Assembly (NCBI GenBank): GCA_016208425.1
Contig: JACQYA010000008.1
Location: forward strand, 1 to 37,880
From: Betaproteobacteria bacterium
GTDB taxonomy: Bacteria > Pseudomonadota > Gammaproteobacteria > Burkholderiales > Rhodocyclaceae
DNA length: 37,880 nt
Reading direction: 5' to 3'
In this document: positions 34,646 through 37,880 of the stretch, one piece after another
Numbering within the stretch: the stretch's first letter is position 1
Layout of the letters: each line of letters opens with the position of its first letter
The notes under the pieces: model-generated
Database searches by the model: none
Told to the model about the DNA's origin: nothing
Seen by the model: the letters and a program-made list of their open reading frames with translations, nothing else
Position numbers and translations under genes: made by a program

Positions 34646-35715
34646 AGATCGCCGCCGCCCTGCCCCGGGCTTACCGCTTGCCGCTACGCGGCCGGTGGGC
34701 GACGGCGGCGGGCGGGTTTTCCATCCGGCAAGGCTGGCTGTTGCGGCTGGAGTCCGACGACGGCCGGCACGGCTACGGCGACTGCGCGCCGCTGCCGATG
34801 ACCGGCACGGAATCCTTGGCCGAGGCTGAAAACGCCTTGCGCGTGCAGACGCGGCGGATCGTCGGCATGCGGGTCGAAGAGGCGCTTGCGGCGCTTGGCG
34901 ACCCCGCCGCTGCCGGCGCGCCGGCCGCCCGCTGCGCCGTCGAATGCGCGCTGCTCGACCTGCTCGCGCAAACGCTCCACTTGCCGCTGCACCGCTATCT
35001 GGCCGCCGATGCGGCGGGCGGGGTACGGGTCAACGCCGCGCTCGGAAACCCGCTGCAAACCGCCGACGACGCCATCCTCGCCGCTTGTGCACAGGGGGTT
35101 GACGTGCTCAAATTCAAAGTCGCCACCGCTCCGCCGGACGGCGAGCTCGCCCGGCTGCGCGACATCGCCGCGTTGCTGCCGCCGGGAACGAGCCTGCGGC
35201 TGGACGCCAACCGCGCCTGGCGCGGGGACGACGCGACACGCTTCGTCGACCGCTGCGTCGCTCTGCCGGTCGACATGCTCGAAGAGCCGCTCGCCGATCC
35301 CGGTCCGGCAGCCTTGAGCCGCCTGCAAGCGCGCTGCGCATTCCCGCTGGCGCTGGACGAATCCGTGCCCGGCCGCATCTCCGTGGATACCCTGCTGGCC
35401 GCACCGCCGGTGCGCCGCCTGGTACTGAAACCGCCGCGGCTCGGCGGGCTGCTGCCCGCGCTGGCGCTCGCCCGCCGCGCCCGCGCCGCCGGCATCGAAA
35501 GCGTTGTCACCAGCAGTGTCGACAGCGCCTGCGGCGTGATGGCCGCCGCACACCTGGCGGCGGCTCTGGATAACGGCTTGGCACACGGTCTGGCAACTTC
35601 CGCCTGGCTGGCCGAGGATCTCGGGGCGGCGCCGGAAATCGGCGGGGGATGGATGAAGCTTTCGGACACGCCCGGCCTGGGCTTTACGCCCGCCGGCGGC
35701 CGACAGCGGCAATAG
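34642..35715 (+). CDS. menC: o-Succinylbenzoate synthase-like enolase-superfamily enzyme
   Basis: A 357-residue enolase-superfamily protein with the muconate-lactonizing-subgroup catalytic set: KFKV (Lys157, Lys159), metal ligands Asp188 (LDANRAW), Glu214/215 (EEPL) and Asp239 (LDES), and Lys263 in LKPPRLGG. This pattern fits MenC, which dehydrates SHCHC to o-succinylbenzoate in menaquinone synthesis. Other members (dipeptide epimerase, N-acylamino-acid racemase) share the residues; the short capping domain and GDCAPLP start favour MenC. No other men gene is adjacent. The start GTG 34642 gives a family-like N-terminus. Confidence 0.8.
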   Translation: MKIAAALPRAYRLPLRGRWATAAGGFSIRQGWLLRLESDDGRHGYGDCAPLPMTGTESLAEAENALRVQTRRIVGMRVEEALAALGDPAAAGAPAARCAVECALLDLLAQTLHLPLHRYLAADAAGGVRVNAALGNPLQTADDAILAACAQGVDVLKFKVATAPPDGELARLRDIAALLPPGTSLRLDANRAWRGDDATRFVDRCVALPVDMLEEPLADPGPAALSRLQARCAFPLALDESVPGRISVDTLLAAPPVRRLVLKPPRLGGLLPALALARRARAAGIESVVTSSVDSACGVMAAAHLAAALDNGLAHGLATSAWLAEDLGAAPEIGGGWMKLSDTPGLGFTPAGGRQRQ

Positions 35716-35731
35716 GAAGCGGGGAGTGGGA

Positions 35732-35753
35732 GATGCGGTGAGCGCACCGCATC
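35732..35753. repeat. REP-like palindrome GATGCGGTG/CACCGCATC
   Basis: A nine-pair stem around an AGCG loop, flanked by a CCTACC edge. It is a common REP-type element in proteobacteria and lies between convergent menC and the response-regulator gene, where it could also slow transcription from both sides. Confidence 0.7.
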
Positions 35754-35844
35754 CTACCGACTGCAAAACGGCACCCAAGGCGCCGCTGATGTGGCGTAAC
35801 CGCCATCAATCCGCACCCCGCGCCCTTGAATTATTCCCCATCTC

Positions 35845-36960
35845 TCACACCAGCTTCCGCAGATCTTCCGTGACCGTCCGCAGTTTGTCGGCGATCGAAG
35901 AATCGTCGTCGCGCAGGCTGTTGATCCGCTCGTGGGTGCGCTGCGCCATGGTGGCGAGCGCGGACTCCTGATCTTCCGAGAGGCCGAGCTGGACAAAAGC
36001 GTGAACCAGGTCTTCCAGGTAATGGCGGTCGATCTCCATGGCCTGTACGCGGATTTTTGCCTGATTTTTTCCGATTTCGTCCAGCGCTTGCGAGAGCACG
36101 GTCACGGCCTGCCCGATGCCCCGCGCCTGCGCGAGTTGCCGCAGCTCGCTTTGCATCGCCTGCAGCCGCGCGTCGGCGCCTTCGGCCAAAACCGCCAGGT
36201 GGTCGCGCAACCGGCCGACGCGCTCGGGGTCGGCGAGCGGCAAGGCCAGAACCAGCAAGGTGACACCCGGATAGTTGATGGCCAGCCGGTCGCGGAACTG
36301 GAAAACGCGCCCCATGTCTGCCGCATGGCCGAGGATCGAGGATTCCAGCGGCGAGCACTGCGAGCACTCGCCCTGGCCAGAATAGCTGCGCTGGCCGGTG
36401 CCGGCGCGCAGTTGCAGCAGGCAGGGCAGGCCGTACTCGCACATGGCGGCCAGCACCTCCCGCGCCAGCTCGTCGGGGTCGGCGCAAGCGAAGGACGTGC
36501 GCAGAAAATGCAGCACGACGCCCATTTCGCCCATCGAAGACATGGCGGTAAAGGCGGTTTGTCGCGCGGCGCGCGCCTGTTGCGCGAGGTCGCTGCGCCG
36601 CGCGAGAAAAGTCTCCGCGACGCGCACCTTCTGCACCAGCTCCTCGGCCGCATAAGGCTTGAGGATAAAATCGGCACCGCCGGCATCATAGGCGACGAGG
36701 CGCGTTTCCAGGTCGTCGTGGGCCGAGACAAAGATCACCTGCACCTGTTCGTGACCCGCCTGGCGCAGGGCGCGGCAGGCGGCGATACCGTCCATTCCGG
36801 GCATCTCGATGTCGAGCAGAACCAGGTCTGGCTCCTCGGCCATGGCCGCCAGCAGGCTGGCGCCGTCGGCGAACTGCCGCAACGTGTAACGCGGCTCTTT
36901 GAGCTGGTCGACCACGATCATGCGGGCGACCGGGTCGTCATCGACGACAAAAATCTTCAT
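35845..36960 (-). CDS. Response regulator with a large C-terminal domain of unknown type
   Basis: A 371-residue protein. The N-terminal receiver has acidic residues at 7-9, phospho-acceptor Asp50 in LVLLDIEMPGMDG and Lys100 in FILKPY. After a coiled-coil-like linker (RRSDLAQQARAARQTA) comes a roughly 150-residue domain resembling a GAF-like sensor (CEYGLPCLLQLRAG...SGQGECSQCSPLESS), then helices rich in ELRQLAQARGIGQAV to the end. No DNA-binding or enzymatic output motif is recognised. The CSQC pair is of interest. It lies downstream of the hybrid kinase on the same strand and is probably its partner. Confidence 0.82.
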   Translation of the reverse strand: MKIFVVDDDPVARMIVVDQLKEPRYTLRQFADGASLLAAMAEEPDLVLLDIEMPGMDGIAACRALRQAGHEQVQVIFVSAHDDLETRLVAYDAGGADFILKPYAAEELVQKVRVAETFLARRSDLAQQARAARQTAFTAMSSMGEMGVVLHFLRTSFACADPDELAREVLAAMCEYGLPCLLQLRAGTGQRSYSGQGECSQCSPLESSILGHAADMGRVFQFRDRLAINYPGVTLLVLALPLADPERVGRLRDHLAVLAEGADARLQAMQSELRQLAQARGIGQAVTVLSQALDEIGKNQAKIRVQAMEIDRHYLEDLVHAFVQLGLSEDQESALATMAQRTHERINSLRDDDSSIADKLRTVTEDLRKLV

Positions 36961-37003
36961 TTCCTGTTGCTCCCCGTTGAGTGTGGATCGTACGCCAGCG
37001 CGC

Positions 37004-37033
37004 AGGTCGGGTTGGCGCGGCGTAACCCGACCT
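37004..37033. repeat. REP-like palindrome AGGTCGGGTT/AACCCGACCT
   Basis: A ten-pair stem with a ten-base loop (GGCGCGGCGT), a widespread bacterial intergenic element of the type GGTCGGGTTAGC. It overlaps the stop codon of the kinase gene by two bases, and lies between it and the response regulator. Confidence 0.75.
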
Positions 37034-37880
37034 ACCGAACTGTATTGCCTCCTGCATCGCCCGCCCCGCCCCGGGCGTCCAGCGCGGCGAGCAGCGCATC
37101 GGTCGCTGCCGCCAGTTGTTCGGCCAGTGCCGGCGCATCACCGGCGCCGGCGCGGGCGCTGGCCTCGACCTGCCGGGCAAGCTCGTGCATCGGGTCGGCG
37201 CTGATATTACCGCACACGCCTTTCAGCGAATGGGCGATGAAGGCGAGGGTTTTGTGGTCGCCCCGCCGCGCCGCTTCGCGCAGCTTTTCAGCGGTGTCGG
37301 CATGCGACTGGCAGACCGTCGCGAGCAGCTTGTCGATGAAGGCCTGGCGGCCGCCGAAGCGCGCCAACAGGGCGGCTCTGTCAATCATGCCGCCGAGCGC
37401 CGGGAGTGTTGACAAACCCGTTGCCAAACCCGTTGCCAAACCCGTTGCCAAACCCGCTGCCAAGCCCGCCGGCAAACCCGCCTTCAACCCCCGCACAAAG
37501 CCGGCAGCCGGAAGCTGCGGCGCGGGTTTTGTGCCGGCGTGGTGCAGCATGGCGGCCACCAGCTCTTCCGGTTCGATCGGCTTGGTCACATGATCGACCA
37601 TCCCGGCGTCCCGGCATCTGCCCCTTTCCTCGGCCAGCGCGTGGGCGGTGAGGCCGATCACCGGCAGATCGGGCGCGGCCGTCTTCAGGCGCCGCGTCGC
37701 TTCCAGGCCGTCCATCACCGGCATCTGGATGTCCATCAGCACCAGGTCGAAAGCCGGGCCGCCTTCTTGCGTCACCCGTTCGACCGCCTCGCGCCCGTTC
37801 TCGGCGAAGACCACGGCGGCCCCTTCCTGTTCCAGCAGATCGGCCAGCACCAGGCGGTTCACCGCCACGTCCTCCGCCGC
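37032..37880 (-). CDS. C-terminal part of a hybrid sensor kinase (receiver plus HPt), cut by window edge
   Basis: The frame enters from the right edge as AAEDVAVNRLVLADLL, the early part of a receiver domain, with phospho-acceptor in LVLMDIQMPVMDG and the lysine in VTKPIEP. A linker with repeated GLAT units follows, then a histidine-phosphotransfer domain with FIAHSLKGVCGN, whose histidine accepts the phosphate. The kinase core is presumably upstream, outside the window. A hybrid kinase with receiver and HPt would feed the response regulator just downstream, or another one. Confidence 0.85.
   Translation of the reverse strand, partial: AAEDVAVNRLVLADLLEQEGAAVVFAENGREAVERVTQEGGPAFDLVLMDIQMPVMDGLEATRRLKTAAPDLPVIGLTAHALAEERGRCRDAGMVDHVTKPIEPEELVAAMLHHAGTKPAPQLPAAGFVRGLKAGLPAGLAAGLATGLATGLATGLSTLPALGGMIDRAALLARFGGRQAFIDKLLATVCQSHADTAEKLREAARRGDHKTLAFIAHSLKGVCGNISADPMHELARQVEASARAGAGDAPALAEQLAAATDALLAALDARGGAGDAGGNTVR
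37408..37479. repeat. Six tandem 12-bp repeats coding for GLAT units in the kinase linker
   Basis: Units GTTGACAAACCC, GTTGCCAAACCC (three times), GCTGCCAAGCCC and GCCGGCAAACCC. In the minus-strand protein they give repeated GLAT/GLAA/GLPA between the receiver and HPt domains. The exact central copies indicate recent slippage; the number may vary between strains and would change linker length in steps of four residues. Confidence 0.85.

Noticed and set aside
37408-37479. CRISPR-like array
   Set aside because: Units are only 12 bp with no spacers and lie in frame within a kinase gene.

Overview
The window looks like chromosome of a GC-rich, flagellated, respiratory betaproteobacterium, most likely of the Rhodocyclales. 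The evidence is the set of ordinary proteobacterial housekeeping genes (argD, argF, argG, yajQ, ppnP, rpsT, aroC, murI), a betaproteobacterial DUF3579 protein, abundant c-type cytochromes and palindromic REP-like repeats. No tRNA, rRNA, CRISPR array, complete insertion sequence or prophage was seen. The taxonomic call is inference from protein style only.

Layout. (1) 1-5170, minus strand: an arginine operon argD > argF > [methyltransferase remnant] > [relic of an argG start] > hicB > hicA > argG, followed by a tiny membrane protein, ppnP and yajQ (cut by the window edge). The argF-argG junction is a scar region: AT-richer DNA, a gutted methyltransferase, a second divergent copy of the first ten argG codons, and a HicBA toxin-antitoxin pair whose last codon overlaps the real argG start. 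(2) 5219-7256: an orphan ParA-like ATPase, two small conserved proteins and rpsT with a clear promoter and a shared terminator. (3) 7349-15237, plus strand: a redox block. Three genes form a sphaeroides-heme-protein (SHP) chain: high-spin monoheme cytochrome SHP, diheme cytochrome DHC, and a cytochrome b561 fused to a second DHC. A perfect PmrA/QseB-type direct repeat precedes shp. An Aer-like PAS chemoreceptor, a QseBC-type two-component pair and an HD-GYP phosphodiesterase follow. (4) 15560-21809, plus strand: a self-contained TonB transport cluster (TlpA-like thioredoxin, TonB, ExbB, ExbD, TonB-dependent receptor, secreted BNR propeller with a CxCC motif), with a possible metal substrate. 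(5) 21907-25105: an AbrB/PIN toxin-antitoxin pair, a frameshifted DUF1640 gene, and a flgP-flgT operon on the minus strand behind a good FliA (sigma-28) promoter. (6) 25266-30835, plus strand: aroC, a YdcH-like protein, an MFS permease, a metallo-beta-lactamase-fold protein with a rewritten metal motif, and a sigma-54 activator bracketed by two identical-half palindromes; the second lies about 110 bp before a near-consensus sigma-54 promoter that leads into an unannotated 51-residue membrane protein. (7) 30878-37880: a membrane-anchored spermidine-synthase-like protein (minus), murI and menC (plus), then a response regulator and the C-terminal end of a hybrid kinase (minus), the latter cut by the right edge.

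How things may work together (inference). The QseBC-like pair probably controls the shp operon through the direct repeat, so sensor, regulator, redox taxis receptor and electron chain form one locus. The sigma-54 activator, its two palindromes and the small membrane protein look like a compact, closed regulatory circuit. The arginine operon appears to have absorbed a toxin-antitoxin module in the middle, with translation passed from hicA to argG by an ATGA overlap.
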